A stretch of 48,042 nucleotides of DNA from Xenorhabdus anantnagensis (GTDB lineage Bacteria; Pseudomonadota; Gammaproteobacteria; Enterobacterales; Enterobacteriaceae). The stretch spans positions 1-48,042 of the forward strand of contig NZ_JAQRFN010000025.1 of assembly GCF_028598555.1 (NCBI RefSeq), read 5' to 3'. Below, piece by piece: positions 1 to 8,559 of the stretch; position 1 is the first letter of the stretch, and every line of letters begins with the position of its first letter. A program made the position numbers and the translations under genes. Under the pieces are notes generated by a model. It did not search any database, was not told the DNA's origin, and worked only from the letters and a program-made list of their open reading frames with translations.

Positions 1-2062
1 GAACTTTGCTGTTGGCCTCCTGAATGGCTATGGTGGCGTTGCTGTTGGCGGATTCGGCCAGTGTATCCACTTTGCTGATACGCTCATCGATCTCCACTTT
101 ATTGTAGGTATCAACATCCGCCGCGGTCAGTTGAATATCGGCGGACAGCTCTTTGTCATTGACCTTGCGGGTCAGGGGAACTTTGCTGTTGGCCTCCTGA
201 ATGGCTATGGTGGCGTTGCTGTTGGCGGTGTCGGCCAGTTTGTCCACTTTGCTGATACGCTCATCGATCTCCACTTTATTGTAGGTATCGACATCCGCCG
301 CGGTCAGTTGAATATCTACGGACAGCTCTTTGTCGTTGACCTTGCGGGTCAGGGGAACTTTGCTATTGGCTTCCTGAATAGCTATGGTGGCGTTGCTGTT
401 GGCGGTGTCGGCCAGCTTATCCACTTTGCTGATACGCTCATCGATCTCTACTTTATTGTAGGTATCGACATCCGCTGCGGTCAGCTGAATATCGGTGGTC
501 AGCTCTTTGTCGTTGATCTTGCGGGTCAGGGGGACTTTGCTGCTCGTATCGTTGATAGCTTTGATTGCGTTAGTATTGGCAGTTTCCGCCAAGTTATTGA
601 CATCACTGATCTGTATTTTGATATCTTTGAGCATGCCATCAGTTTGTTCTTTACTGTAAGCATCGATATCTGCCGCGGTCAGTTGAATGTCGGTTATCAA
701 CTCTTTGTTATTAACCTTGCGGGTTAGAGGAACTCTGTTGTTCACATCCTGAATGGCCGCCGTGGCATTGTGGTTGGCAGTTTCCGCCAGTTTATCCACT
801 TTGCCGATACGATCATCGATTTCCACTTTATTGTAAGTATCGACATCTGCCGCCGTCAGTTGAATGTCGGTGATCAGCTCTTTGTCATTGACCTTGCGGC
901 TCAAGGGAACTTTGCTGCTGGCCTCCTGAATGGCCACATTGGCGTTGTGGTTGGCGGTTTCCGACAGCTTATCCACTTTGCTGATACGATCATCGATTTC
1001 TGCTTTATTGTAGGTATCGACATCCGCCGCCACCAGTTGAATGTCGGTGGTCAGCTCTTTGTCGTTGATCTTGCGGGTCACTGGGACTTTATTATTAGCA
1101 TCTTGAATGGCCGTGGTGGCAAGTTGCTCAGCAGTTTTAGCCAGCGCCTCAACGGGAGCGATAAGTCCATCGGTTTCCTTCCTGCTGTAGGCATCCACAT
1201 CAAGCGCTGTAAGTTCAACATCTATTACCAGCTCTTTGCCATTAACCTTGCGGCTCAAAGGGACTTTGTTATTTGCAGTATCAATGGCTTGATGGGCTAA
1301 TGTCGTAGCTTTATCGACAAGAGAATCTGTTTGGATCTTGTCATAGGCATTGACATCCGCGGCTGTCAGCTCAATGTCTTTGGACAGCTCTTTGCCATTA
1401 ACTTTACGCGTTAGTGGCACATATTTATCTGTCGAAGAGATTGATGTAGCCAATTCATAAGCTTTATTGGCTAATTCATACGCCGTTTTTATTGCTTTGG
1501 GTGTTGCAGCATGAGCTTCGCTGTCACTGTTTACCGCGTTACTTAACGCAACAAACCCCTTTTCTTTTAAGGTTGCATTAGGATGGTTGCGGCTTTCAGC
1601 GTGTTCTTTAATTCTTTCTCTCACATATCTGCGAGTGGCAAGGCCAGAAATTAGCTCTCTTATCCATTCAGCCAAGCTATTATCGCCAACCGTCAATGCC
1701 ATGCGGATAGTTTGTTCCTGAGATTCTGGCTTATAGAGGTCAGCACAGTTTCCTACCGCAATCAGTGTGCCATCTTTATCGAATAGGCCCATCTCACGAA
1801 CCCACCAATTACCTTCACCTTCAGGAATTATCTGTTCGGCGATAATTTGGTGGGGTTTTTGAGGTGCAATGGTCAGGGCATCAAGTTCAGCACGATGCTT
1901 TTCATTAATCAGACAGGCTTGTTTGGCATTGGGTGTGGGTAAACTACCACCACCGTCGCCTACAGCCATATGGGTAATTTCAAGTTTGGTGCCTGATAAG
2001 GCTGCTTTTTTCAGTTTTTCGGTGCCAGTATGTGTTAATAATGCAAAATATTTCGTACTCAT
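1..2062 (-). CDS. Phage tail fibre protein, 3' end beyond window
   Basis: The reading frame starts at an ATG at 2062 behind a GAGGG Shine-Dalgarno and stays open to the left edge, so at least 687 residues are encoded and the C-terminus is missing. The first ~130 residues (MSTKYFALLTHTGTEKL...) match the tail-collar fibre domain (DUF3751, P2 gpH-like N-terminus) that attaches a fibre to a phage or R-type bacteriocin baseplate. Around residue 155 comes the P2-fibre motif NHPNATLKEKGFVALSNA. After that the protein is almost entirely ~59-residue repeats with conserved KVPLTRKVNDKEL and AADVDTYNK blocks, as expected for a fibrous shaft. The receptor-binding tip is outside the window. No other structural phage gene is visible here, so it may be the edge of a prophage or tailocin cluster, or an orphan fibre gene. 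Family assignment is firm; biological role is inferred. Confidence 0.85.
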   Translation of the reverse strand, partial: MSTKYFALLTHTGTEKLKKAALSGTKLEITHMAVGDGGGSLPTPNAKQACLINEKHRAELDALTIAPQKPHQIIAEQIIPEGEGNWWVREMGLFDKDGTLIAVGNCADLYKPESQEQTIRMALTVGDNSLAEWIRELISGLATRRYVRERIKEHAESRNHPNATLKEKGFVALSNAVNSDSEAHAATPKAIKTAYELANKAYELATSISSTDKYVPLTRKVNGKELSKDIELTAADVNAYDKIQTDSLVDKATTLAHQAIDTANNKVPLSRKVNGKELVIDVELTALDVDAYSRKETDGLIAPVEALAKTAEQLATTAIQDANNKVPVTRKINDKELTTDIQLVAADVDTYNKAEIDDRISKVDKLSETANHNANVAIQEASSKVPLSRKVNDKELITDIQLTAADVDTYNKVEIDDRIGKVDKLAETANHNATAAIQDVNNRVPLTRKVNNKELITDIQLTAADIDAYSKEQTDGMLKDIKIQISDVNNLAETANTNAIKAINDTSSKVPLTRKINDKELTTDIQLTAADVDTYNKVEIDERISKVDKLADTANSNATIAIQEANSKVPLTRKVNDKELSVDIQLTAADVDTYNKVEIDERISKVDKLADTANSNATIAIQEANSKVPLTRKVNDKELSADIQLTAADVDTYNKVEIDERISKVDTLAESANSNATIAIQEANSKV
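4..1263 (-). repeat. 177-bp tandem repeats in the tail-fibre gene
   Basis: Repeat units begin near 4, 181, 358, 535, 733, 910 and 1087, with a partial, more diverged unit from 1264. All steps are 177 bp (59 codons) except the 535 unit, which is 198 bp (66 codons). The three leftmost units differ at only a few bases from one another, whereas units nearer the gene start are more diverged. Every unit keeps the reading frame. The gradient suggests recent duplication or gene conversion on the C-terminal side. Confidence 0.9.
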
Positions 2063-2071
2063 ATAAAACCC

Positions 2072-2215
2072 TCACTTATCAACAATAAATGTATGTATTG
2101 CTAACTCAGCCACAAAAAAGCTTTGTAAAGCTCTTGGGCCATATGAAGGCGGTGCGACATCCCCGCTAACTGCTATTGAATCGGGGGTTATTGTACTTGG
2201 TGTAATCGTGAGCAA
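2072..2215 (-). CDS. Possible 47-residue ORF or gene remnant before the tail fibre
   Basis: An open frame on the minus strand ends at a TGA (2072-2074) that overlaps the Shine-Dalgarno of the tail-fibre gene, a typical coupling arrangement in phage operons. A TTG at 2215 preceded by AGGA could start it; without a start the frame stays open back to the yegH stop. The product would contain ITPDSIAVSGDVAPP and end in AELAIHTFIVDK, which looks protein-like. I do not recognise the family. It could be the 3' remnant of a phage gene cut off from its 5' end, or a chance open frame. Confidence 0.3.
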   Translation of the reverse strand: MLTITPSTITPDSIAVSGDVAPPSYGPRALQSFFVAELAIHTFIVDK

Positions 2216-2257
2216 ATATCCTAAAAATTGAATCAAACTGATAAAACTTATAGGAAT

Positions 2258-2285
2258 AAAAAAACCGGCCTTATGCCGGTTTTTT
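2258..2285 (-). terminator. Rho-independent terminator after yegH
   Basis: On the minus strand, ACCGGC and GCCGGT form a GC-rich stem around the loop ATAAG and are followed by seven T residues. It lies about 30 bp past the yegH stop. The A-tract on the other arm could also let it work in the opposite direction. Confidence 0.85.
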
Positions 2286-2317
2286 CTTAGTAGGTGGTGT
2301 GGTTTTAAGATTTCTGA

Positions 2318-3898
2318 TTATATTTCAGCATATTCTTCCACTTTCAGTGAGGTAATTTTCACTTTATTGATGCGGTGGCTGGTGATTTCCAATGCTTCAA
2401 ACAGATAGTCGCCAATCTTCAGTTGCTCACCTTGTTGTGGAATATGTTGCAGATATTCCATTAACAGGCCTGCCAGTGTCTGATATTCTCGTTTTTCATC
2501 CAATGGCAGCGGCACGTAAAGCACTAAATCTTCCAGTGGCATAAATCCATTGGCAATCCAATACCCCTCTTCCATAACCTGAATATCATGGCGGGCATCA
2601 AGCTCTCCACCACCGACAGGGAGATTGCCTGTAATGGTTTCCATCACATCAGTTACCGTAACTACCCCTTCAACAGAACCGAATTCATCAACGACAAAAG
2701 CAAAGTGTGTTTGTGCCTGACGGAACTGTTCCAATGCTTGTAGCAGGGAGAGAGATTCAGGGAAAATCAACGGTTGCTGGACTAACTTCCTTAAATCAAA
2801 AGTATTGTGAGTCAGCTGTTGATTAAGGATATCAATCACATGTACAACGCCAAGAGGCTCATCACTGGTCTGCTCGTCTGTGACCACAATTCGCGTGTGT
2901 GGCTTTTGTTCCAGTAGCGTAGTTAATTTTTCTGTAGGGGCATGGACATCAAGATAAACCACATCATGGCGTGAAGTCATGATACTGCTGACGGTACGTT
3001 GTGCCATGCTGAGAACGCGGGCGATCATCTGGCGTTCTTGAGGCTCAAAGACTTCTTTGTTCTCTGTATGATCCGCAATCAGGTTGGAAGTATGGTTATC
3101 AAGTGCAGCGTTTTCACGTTTACCATTTAAAATGTGAAGAACAGCCTCTGCGGTTCTTTCGCGCAGGGAGCGGGAAGCACTCAAGAATTTGCGGCGATTG
3201 AACTGAGCGAACTGATTCAGTGCTTCAATCATGATGGAGAAGCCGATGGCTGCATAAAGATAGCCTTTCGGAATGTGATAGCCAAAGCCTTCAGCAACTA
3301 AGCTGAAGCCGATCATCAGTAAGAAGCTGAGACACAGGATAACGATTGTGGGATGCGCATTGACAAATTTTGTCAGAGGCTTGCTGGCCCATATCATCAG
3401 GATCATGGCGATAATCACAGCCGCAACCATAATACCAATGTGATCGACCATCCCCACGGCAGTGATAACAGAATCGAGAGAAAATACTGCATCCAAGACA
3501 ATAATTTGCACAACTACCGCCCAGAAGCTGGCTCCTTTGCGTTGTTGATTGGTATGCAGGTTTTTTCCTTCTAACCGTTCATTTAACTCCATTGTTGCTT
3601 TGAACAGCAAGAAGATACCCCCTATCAACATAATTAAATCACGGGCGCTGAGAGGATGTTCCCATAAAGTAACCAATGGATTAGTCAGGGAAATGAGCCA
3701 GGATAGGCTGAATAACAGCAATATCCTCATGATAAGGGCGCAGGAAAGCCCTGTCAGGCGAGCTTTGTCTCTCTCTTTTTCAGGAAGTTTATCTGCCAGA
3801 ATGGCAATGAATATTAAGTTGTCTATTCCAAGAACAATTTCTAAAACGATAAGTGTGGCCAGACCTGCCCATATCGTCGGATCAGCGATCCATTCCAT
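2318..3898 (-). CDS. yegH: TerC/CBS/CorC-HlyC domain membrane protein YegH
   Basis: The 526-residue product has the three-part layout of E. coli YegH (about 527 residues). It has an N-terminal TerC-type membrane domain with about seven hydrophobic helices, including the acidic motifs LGIDNLIF and [19 protein letters not shown] pair follows at roughly residues 300-425, and a C-terminal CorC/HlyC transporter-associated domain at about 440-520. It is an inner-membrane protein; metal transport is suggested by the TerC and CorC families, but the substrate is not established. The start [13 protein letters not shown] matches the family start. It is monocistronic, with a terminator just downstream, and diverges from gnd. 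YegH fits better than the paralogue YoaE because of the MTSRHD and [10 protein letters not shown] segments. Confidence 0.9.
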   Translation of the reverse strand: MEWIADPTIWAGLATLIVLEIVLGIDNLIFIAILADKLPEKERDKARLTGLSCALIMRILLLFSLSWLISLTNPLVTLWEHPLSARDLIMLIGGIFLLFKATMELNERLEGKNLHTNQQRKGASFWAVVVQIIVLDAVFSLDSVITAVGMVDHIGIMVAAVIIAMILMIWASKPLTKFVNAHPTIVILCLSFLLMIGFSLVAEGFGYHIPKGYLYAAIGFSIMIEALNQFAQFNRRKFLSASRSLRERTAEAVLHILNGKRENAALDNHTSNLIADHTENKEVFEPQERQMIARVLSMAQRTVSSIMTSRHDVVYLDVHAPTEKLTTLLEQKPHTRIVVTDEQTSDEPLGVVHVIDILNQQLTHNTFDLRKLVQQPLIFPESLSLLQALEQFRQAQTHFAFVVDEFGSVEGVVTVTDVMETITGNLPVGGGELDARHDIQVMEEGYWIANGFMPLEDLVLYVPLPLDEKREYQTLAGLLMEYLQHIPQQGEQLKIGDYLFEALEITSHRINKVKITSLKVEEYAEI

Positions 3899-4111
3899 AC
3901 AATTTGTTTTACCTTTTTAATAGGACGGCATTTGCCGACTGTTAAATAATGCGTATTGAAGTGCGAAATATCAATAGGTGATTTATCTCAGTTGGAAATT
4001 TTTTCAGCAAAAAAACGTCTCGACGGTATCGGTTACATCAATAACTACCCTCTATGGCCTTTCCTGAGTTAACATGTGACCTCATTAACAAATTGCTCAC
4101 TCTGTTTTGTT

Positions 4112-4147
4112 GCATACGGCATGTAATACACATGGTATTACGTATGC
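4112..4147 (+). promoter_or_regulatory. Hairpin in the gnd 5' untranslated region
   Basis: GCATAC and GTATGC pair as an outer stem and GTAATAC with GTATTAC as an inner stem around ACATG, with a five-base bulge GGCAT on one side. The structure ends about 40 bases before the gnd start codon. There is no T-tract, so it is not a terminator. A role in translation or mRNA stability of gnd is possible but unproven. Confidence 0.4.
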
Positions 4148-4188
4148 ATCTTGGGTGGGCAGCAGTCATTATTAGACGGGAGTTATTC

Positions 4189-5595
4189 ATGTCCAAACAA
4201 CAGATCGGTGTTGTCGGTATGGCGGTAATGGGGCGCAATCTGGCGTTGAATATTGAAAGCCGTGGTTACTCTGTATCTATTTTTAACCGCTCCAGCGATA
4301 AAACTGATGAAGTTATTGCCGAAAATCCAGGGAAAAAATTAGTTCCAAGTTATTCCATTGAAGAGTTTGTCGATTCGCTGGAAAAGCCACGTCGTATTCT
4401 GTTGATGGTTAAGGCTGGTGAAGCTACGGATAAAACCATTGCATCACTGACGCCACATTTGGATAAGGGTGACATTCTGATCGATGGTGGCAACACCTAT
4501 TTTCAGGATACTATCCGCCGTAATCGTGAGTTGTCTGCTCAGGGTTTTAATTTTATCGGTACTGGCGTTTCTGGCGGTGAAGAAGGCGCATTGAAAGGCC
4601 CTTCAATTATGCCGGGTGGTCAAAAAGAAGCTTATGAGTTGGTAGCACCAATTCTGAAAGAGATCGCTGCCCAGGCTGATGGTGAGCCTTGTGTCGCTTA
4701 TATTGGGGCAGATGGTGCAGGCCATTATGTGAAGATGGTTCACAATGGCATTGAATATGGTGATATGCAGTTGATTGCAGAGGCCTATTCTCTTTTGAAA
4801 AATTCATTGAACCTGAGTAATCAGGAATTGGCTGAAGTATTCAGTAATTGGAACCAAGGTGAGCTGAGCAGCTACCTGATCGAGATTACTGCCGATATTT
4901 TCCGTAAACAAGATGAAGAAGGGAAATATCTGGTTGATGTGATTCTGGATGAAGCGGCCAACAAAGGCACCGGTAAGTGGACCAGCCAAAGCTCGCTGGA
5001 TTTAGGTGTTCCGGTAACACTTATCACGGAATCTGTATTTGCTCGCTATATCTCTTCCCTGAAAGATCAGCGCGTAGCTGCATCCAAGGTGCTGTCAGGC
5101 CCGGAAGCTCAGCAGTTCAACGGAGATGAGGCTGAATTTATTGAGAAAGTTCGCCGTGCTCTGTATTTGGGTAAAATTGTTTCTTATGCGCAAGGCTTCC
5201 AACAATTGAAGGCGGCATCGGATGAGTACAACTGGGATCTGAACTATGGTGAAATTGCTAAGATCTTCCGTGCTGGTTGTATTATTCGTGCACAATTCCT
5301 GCAAAAAATCACAGATGCATACAATGAAAACCCAGCTATCGCTAACTTGTTGTTAGCACCTTATTTCAAACAAATCGCAGACGAATATCAGCAAGCTCTG
5401 CGCGATGTTGTTTCCTACGGTGTGCAGAATGGTATCCCAACGCCAACATTCTCTGCTGCTATCTCTTATTACGACAGCTATCGTTCTGCTGTATTGCCTG
5501 CTAATTTGATTCAGGCACAGCGCGATTATTTTGGTGCGCATACTTATAAGCGTACTGATAAAGAAGGTGTTTTCCACACTGAATGGCTGGGTTAA
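4189..5595 (+). CDS. gnd: 6-phosphogluconate dehydrogenase, decarboxylating
   Basis: It oxidatively decarboxylates 6-phosphogluconate to ribulose-5-phosphate with NADP+, in the oxidative pentose phosphate pathway (cytosol, homodimer). From the ATG at 4189 the product is 468 residues, exactly the E. coli length. The frame is open further upstream, but only this start has a good Shine-Dalgarno (GGGAG, 4178-4182) and the family N-terminus [15 protein letters not shown]. The Rossmann motif GVVGMAVMG is at residues 7-15. The substrate and catalytic segment GVSGGEEGA and the C-terminal [10 protein letters not shown] tail are intact. It is transcribed alone, between a leader hairpin and a strong terminator. 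No O-antigen genes adjoin it here, unlike in E. coli. Confidence 0.98.
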   Translation: MSKQQIGVVGMAVMGRNLALNIESRGYSVSIFNRSSDKTDEVIAENPGKKLVPSYSIEEFVDSLEKPRRILLMVKAGEATDKTIASLTPHLDKGDILIDGGNTYFQDTIRRNRELSAQGFNFIGTGVSGGEEGALKGPSIMPGGQKEAYELVAPILKEIAAQADGEPCVAYIGADGAGHYVKMVHNGIEYGDMQLIAEAYSLLKNSLNLSNQELAEVFSNWNQGELSSYLIEITADIFRKQDEEGKYLVDVILDEAANKGTGKWTSQSSLDLGVPVTLITESVFARYISSLKDQRVAASKVLSGPEAQQFNGDEAEFIEKVRRALYLGKIVSYAQGFQQLKAASDEYNWDLNYGEIAKIFRAGCIIRAQFLQKITDAYNENPAIANLLLAPYFKQIADEYQQALRDVVSYGVQNGIPTPTFSAAISYYDSYRSAVLPANLIQAQRDYFGAHTYKRTDKEGVFHTEWLG

Positions 5596-5637
5596 TTATT
5601 AGATATCTTTATAAGAAATAAGCATATCTAAAATTAA

Positions 5638-5663
5638 GGTGCTGAATTATCAGCACCTTTTTT
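5638..5663 (+). terminator. Rho-independent terminator after gnd
   Basis: GGTGCTGA and TCAGCACC form a perfect 8-bp stem around ATTA, followed by six T residues, 42 bp after the gnd stop. Confidence 0.93.
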
Positions 5664-5682
5664 ACTGAGTGAAACTAAAGTA

Positions 5683-5838
5683 TCAAGTTGAAGGTTGCCA
5701 CTTAAGCAATCGTTGCGCAAATCTCTCCAACCATTGTGCTATCTCTGCATCGTGAAGGAAAAGAAATACAGCGAGGCTGAGAATAGCAAGACCAAGTATT
5801 ACCAGAACAAAAATATTACTCATATAATAATCGCTCAT
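5683..5838 (-). CDS. Possible 51-residue single-span membrane protein
   Basis: This short frame starts at ATG 5838 and ends at TGA 5683-5685. It encodes a hydrophobic helix (FVLVILGLAILSLAVFLFL, about residues 10-28) followed by an amphipathic, basic tail (AQWLERFAQRLLKW). That is the usual look of small bacterial inner-membrane proteins. It fills the otherwise empty space between the gnd terminator and yeaK. The Shine-Dalgarno is weak, with GAAG directly before the ATG, and an internal ATG at 5823 is an alternative. I do not recognise the family. The clean helix-plus-charged-tail layout is the main argument that it is real. Confidence 0.5.
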   Translation of the reverse strand: MSDYYMSNIFVLVILGLAILSLAVFLFLHDAEIAQWLERFAQRLLKWQPST

Positions 5839-5919
5839 CTTCGTCTGGTTAAATTATAGCAAAATGTAAACTTTGTTTAATTTAGTTTTAATTTATTGGG
5901 TCATTTCTTAGAGTTAGCC

Positions 5920-6429
5920 TCAATCGGCTATTTTCCGAAAAGCAATTAATTCTGGTATAGCGATGCGCCGGTAATCTTGCGTATTCAAAATAATCGAACG
6001 CTCTAAGCTACCCGCATTAAATGCCAGTTCATCATAGCGCTCGAACAATAGTGGATCGGCAACCAACTTTAGGTCTGGGTGGAAACTAAATGGTGGGATG
6101 GCACCGAAAACGCAGCGAGTCAATTCAGAAACTTCTTTTGGACTTGCCAGAGAAGCCCGGCTTCCTCCCACTTGTTTGGCAAGAGCTGCAAGATCGGCCT
6201 GTTGATCAGCAGGCAAGACAGCAAGGACATACTGCCGATAGCCATTTCCTTTCACATGGCAGACTAGGCCTTTAGCCCCTTGCCCTAGATGGGTTCCCCG
6301 TATTTTTGCCACTTCTTTTGAACGACCACCAGTAGTATGTTCTATAATACGATAATGGGCATTGTTAGTGTCCAATAAGGCTGTGAGGCATTCAAAAATG
6401 TCTTTTTTTAGCAAAATATTCTCCTGCAT
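5920..6429 (-). CDS. yeaK: YbaK/ProX-family aminoacyl-tRNA deacylase YeaK
   Basis: YeaK belongs to the YbaK/prolyl-tRNA-editing superfamily. In E. coli it is reported as a free-standing hydrolase of mischarged tRNA. From ATG 6429 the product has 169 residues (E. coli 167). The frame continues another 22 codons upstream, but that part ([17 protein letters not shown]) does not resemble the family, so I chose the shorter start. Landmarks are RGTHLGQGAKGLVCHVKGNG (the conserved lysine motif), FGAIPPFSFHPDLKLVADP and FNAGSLERSIIL. It is divergent from yiaY across a short promoter region and cytosolic. Family is certain; substrate is taken from the E. coli orthologue. Confidence 0.92.
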   Translation of the reverse strand: MQENILLKKDIFECLTALLDTNNAHYRIIEHTTGGRSKEVAKIRGTHLGQGAKGLVCHVKGNGYRQYVLAVLPADQQADLAALAKQVGGSRASLASPKEVSELTRCVFGAIPPFSFHPDLKLVADPLLFERYDELAFNAGSLERSIILNTQDYRRIAIPELIAFRKIAD

Positions 6430-6583
6430 AAACTCAAAGTAAAAATTGATATCTATTTTTTTAATCTTACATAGGCAATTATTGATTCTGGTCAAATTTA
6501 CTGCGAGAGATAAGTGTCACATTGTAATTCAATTCTCTTACATTGAGCTTCGAAATACTTCAGTAAAATCTAAGGAGTTTCAA

Positions 6584-7735
6584 ATGGCAGCATCAACTTT
6601 CTTTATCCCACCAGTAAATAAAATCGGTACGGGATGCATGACTGAAGCCATCGAATTAATGAAAAATTATGGCTACAGGCAGGCTTTGATTGTTACTGAC
6701 CGTGTGCTAAATGAGATTGGTGTTGTTGGAAAAGTTCAGGCTTTACTGGCGGATGTCAGGATAAAAAGTGCAATTTATGATGGAACAAATCCAAACCCAA
6801 CGACGATTAATGTTGCGGAAGGTTTGGAAATTCTGCGTCAACATCATTGCGATTGTGTGATCTCTTTAGGTGGTGGTTCACCGCATGATTGTGCAAAAGG
6901 CATTGCATTGGTGGCAGCTAATGGTGGGGACATTCGTGATTATGAAGGGGTTGATCGTTCAGCTAAGCCACAGCTACCTTTGATTGCCATTAATACTACT
7001 GCGGGAACGGCGTCTGAAATGACACGCTTCTGTATTATTACGGATATTGAACGCCATATCAAAATGGCAATTGTGGATAAAAATGTTACGCCTATTTTGT
7101 CAGTCAATGATTCTGCGTTGATGGCAGGAATGCCAAAAGGATTGACTGCCGCGACAGGGATGGATGCATTGACTCATGCGATTGAGGCTTATGTCTCTAC
7201 GGCGGCTAACCCTATCACTGATGCTTGCGCGTTGAAAGCCGTGACAATGATTAGTCATAATTTGCGTCGTGCTGTTGAAGATGGAAATGATATGGAAGCG
7301 CGTGAGAATATGGCTTATGCCCAGTTCTTGGCAGGTATGGCATTCAATAATGCGTCTTTAGGATATGTCCATGCTATGGCACACCAGTTAGGTGGATTCT
7401 ATGATTTGCCACATGGTGTCTGTAATGCGGTTTTGCTGCCACATGTCCAGCGATTCAATGCAAAAGCTTCTGCTGCACGCCTGAAAGAAATTGCCGCTGC
7501 TATGGGTGTTGAGGTTAATACTCTAAACGCTGAGCAAGGTGCTGAAGCCTGTATTCAAGCGATCAGTGAATTGGCAAAAGATGTCAATATTCCGTCAGGT
7601 TTGTCCGAGTTGAATGTAAAAGAGGAAGATTTGCCAACACTGGCGACCAATGCATTGAAAGATGCCTGTGGATTCACTAACCCGATTCAAGCTTCTCATG
7701 AAGAAATCGTAGCTATCTTTAAAGCGGCAATGTAA
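6584..7735 (+). CDS. yiaY: Iron-containing alcohol dehydrogenase YiaY
   Basis: The product from ATG 6584 is 383 residues, identical in length to E. coli YiaY, with a strong Shine-Dalgarno TAAGGAG at 6571-6577. The family is the group III Fe-dependent, NAD(P)-dependent alcohol dehydrogenases. The nucleotide motif [11 protein letters not shown] and the metal-ligand region [13 protein letters not shown] ... [12 protein letters not shown] ... LPHGVCNA are all present. It interconverts primary alcohols and aldehydes; the natural substrate is not known from sequence. It is apparently monocistronic, with a hairpin 150 bp downstream. Confidence 0.95.
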   Translation: MAASTFFIPPVNKIGTGCMTEAIELMKNYGYRQALIVTDRVLNEIGVVGKVQALLADVRIKSAIYDGTNPNPTTINVAEGLEILRQHHCDCVISLGGGSPHDCAKGIALVAANGGDIRDYEGVDRSAKPQLPLIAINTTAGTASEMTRFCIITDIERHIKMAIVDKNVTPILSVNDSALMAGMPKGLTAATGMDALTHAIEAYVSTAANPITDACALKAVTMISHNLRRAVEDGNDMEARENMAYAQFLAGMAFNNASLGYVHAMAHQLGGFYDLPHGVCNAVLLPHVQRFNAKASAARLKEIAAAMGVEVNTLNAEQGAEACIQAISELAKDVNIPSGLSELNVKEEDLPTLATNALKDACGFTNPIQASHEEIVAIFKAAM

Positions 7736-7882
7736 CTCACTGAGTAGTGGTTTTAATAGCTGAGTGTACATTAGTTCTAATGATTTTTTCGTGGAGATGA
7801 TTTTTCAAAGAGAGCCTGTTTAAGCTAAGTGTCATATTGCTCGGTTGTAACAGCGTTATTTTTTAGTATTGGGTATTCCTTT

Positions 7883-7917
7883 GAAAAACACATTTTCCCT
7901 CAGGGAATGTGTTTTTC
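7883..7917. terminator. Bidirectional terminator between yiaY and arsR
   Basis: GAAAAACACATT and AATGTGTTTTTC form a perfect 12-bp inverted repeat around a short CCC/GGG core. The A and T tracts on the arms would end transcription from yiaY (plus) and arsR (minus), which converge here. The rest of 7736-8100 shows no gene. Confidence 0.75.
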
Positions 7918-8100
7918 ATTAGGAGATAGGCAAGTTATGCTATAAATGATAAAAAATCTTCACTGTCATTCCCTAATAGTGATTTTTTCTGGCAGTGTCT
8001 GTTTTCAAAAGAGTACAGATGTACTATACATACATGTTCTTCCTTTCGGGTCTACTGTGACTTTATTCCATATACCTGATAGAAATATCGTCCTCTTCTC

Positions 8101-8439
8101 TCACCCCTGTTTTTCACATAACCCACATGATTGTTCGGTGAAGTGTTCAACCGAAATCCCGACACAACACTCTTCTTGCAAGAAGTTGATCAAGTTTTCC
8201 AAGTGTTGGTACTCAGGTATACATACAATAGTACGACTGTGCTTCTCCTGACGGATGAGTCCAACCTTCACCATACGGGTGAGATGATGTGATAGTGTTG
8301 AAGCAGGAATACCCAGGGCTTTCTGAATTTCTCCGACGGAAGCTCCCTGATGACCGGCCTTAACTAAAAAGCGAAATATAGCTAATCGGTGACTATTCCC
8401 CAGTTCAGCCAGACTTACTGCGACTTCTTCATGTTTCAT
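8101..8439 (-). CDS. arsR: ArsR-family metalloregulatory repressor
   Basis: The 112-residue winged-helix protein has the ArsR/SmtB recognition region ASTLSHHLTRMVKVGLI (about residues 46-62). It lacks the ELCVC-type helix-3 site of E. coli ArsR. Instead it has adjacent cysteines at 91-92 (EECCVG) and a CGLC pair at 105-108. The CC pair plus a nearby cysteine resembles the C-terminal As(III) site described for Acidithiobacillus ferrooxidans ArsR. It probably represses the divergent permease/methyltransferase genes and releases on binding trivalent arsenic. The start at 8439 has AGAGA upstream; the longer open frame is not family-like. Effector assignment is an inference from the cysteines and neighbours. 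Confidence 0.88.
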   Translation of the reverse strand: MKHEEVAVSLAELGNSHRLAIFRFLVKAGHQGASVGEIQKALGIPASTLSHHLTRMVKVGLIRQEKHSRTIVCIPEYQHLENLINFLQEECCVGISVEHFTEQSCGLCEKQG

Positions 8440-8471
8440 ACGTGTCTCTAAACAAAAATTTCTATGTTTCT

Positions 8472-8553
8472 GGAAATATAATTGACAGGAACTGCAATGG
8501 CAATCTAATATCTCCAATATTTCCATAAAACTAGAAATATAGATATTTGGAGG
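8472..8553. promoter_or_regulatory. Candidate ArsR operator region, divergent promoters
   Basis: Two inverted-repeat arrangements lie between arsR and the permease gene. GGAAATAT (8472-8479) faces ATATTTCC (8517-8524). AAATAT (8535-8540) faces ATATTT (8543-8548) with a 2-bp spacer and abuts the permease Shine-Dalgarno GGAGG (8549-8553). An AT-rich dyad of this kind is typical for ArsR-family binding. Which dyad is the operator cannot be told from sequence. Confidence 0.5.
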
Positions 8554-8559
8554 TTTAGA

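Noticed and set aside
131-1300. Long open frames on the plus strand across the tail-fibre repeats (198 and 176 codons)
   Set aside because: They are antisense shadows of the repeated fibre gene. The minus-strand frame has a recognisable family domain, a Shine-Dalgarno and no stops; the plus-strand products are merely the repeat read backwards.
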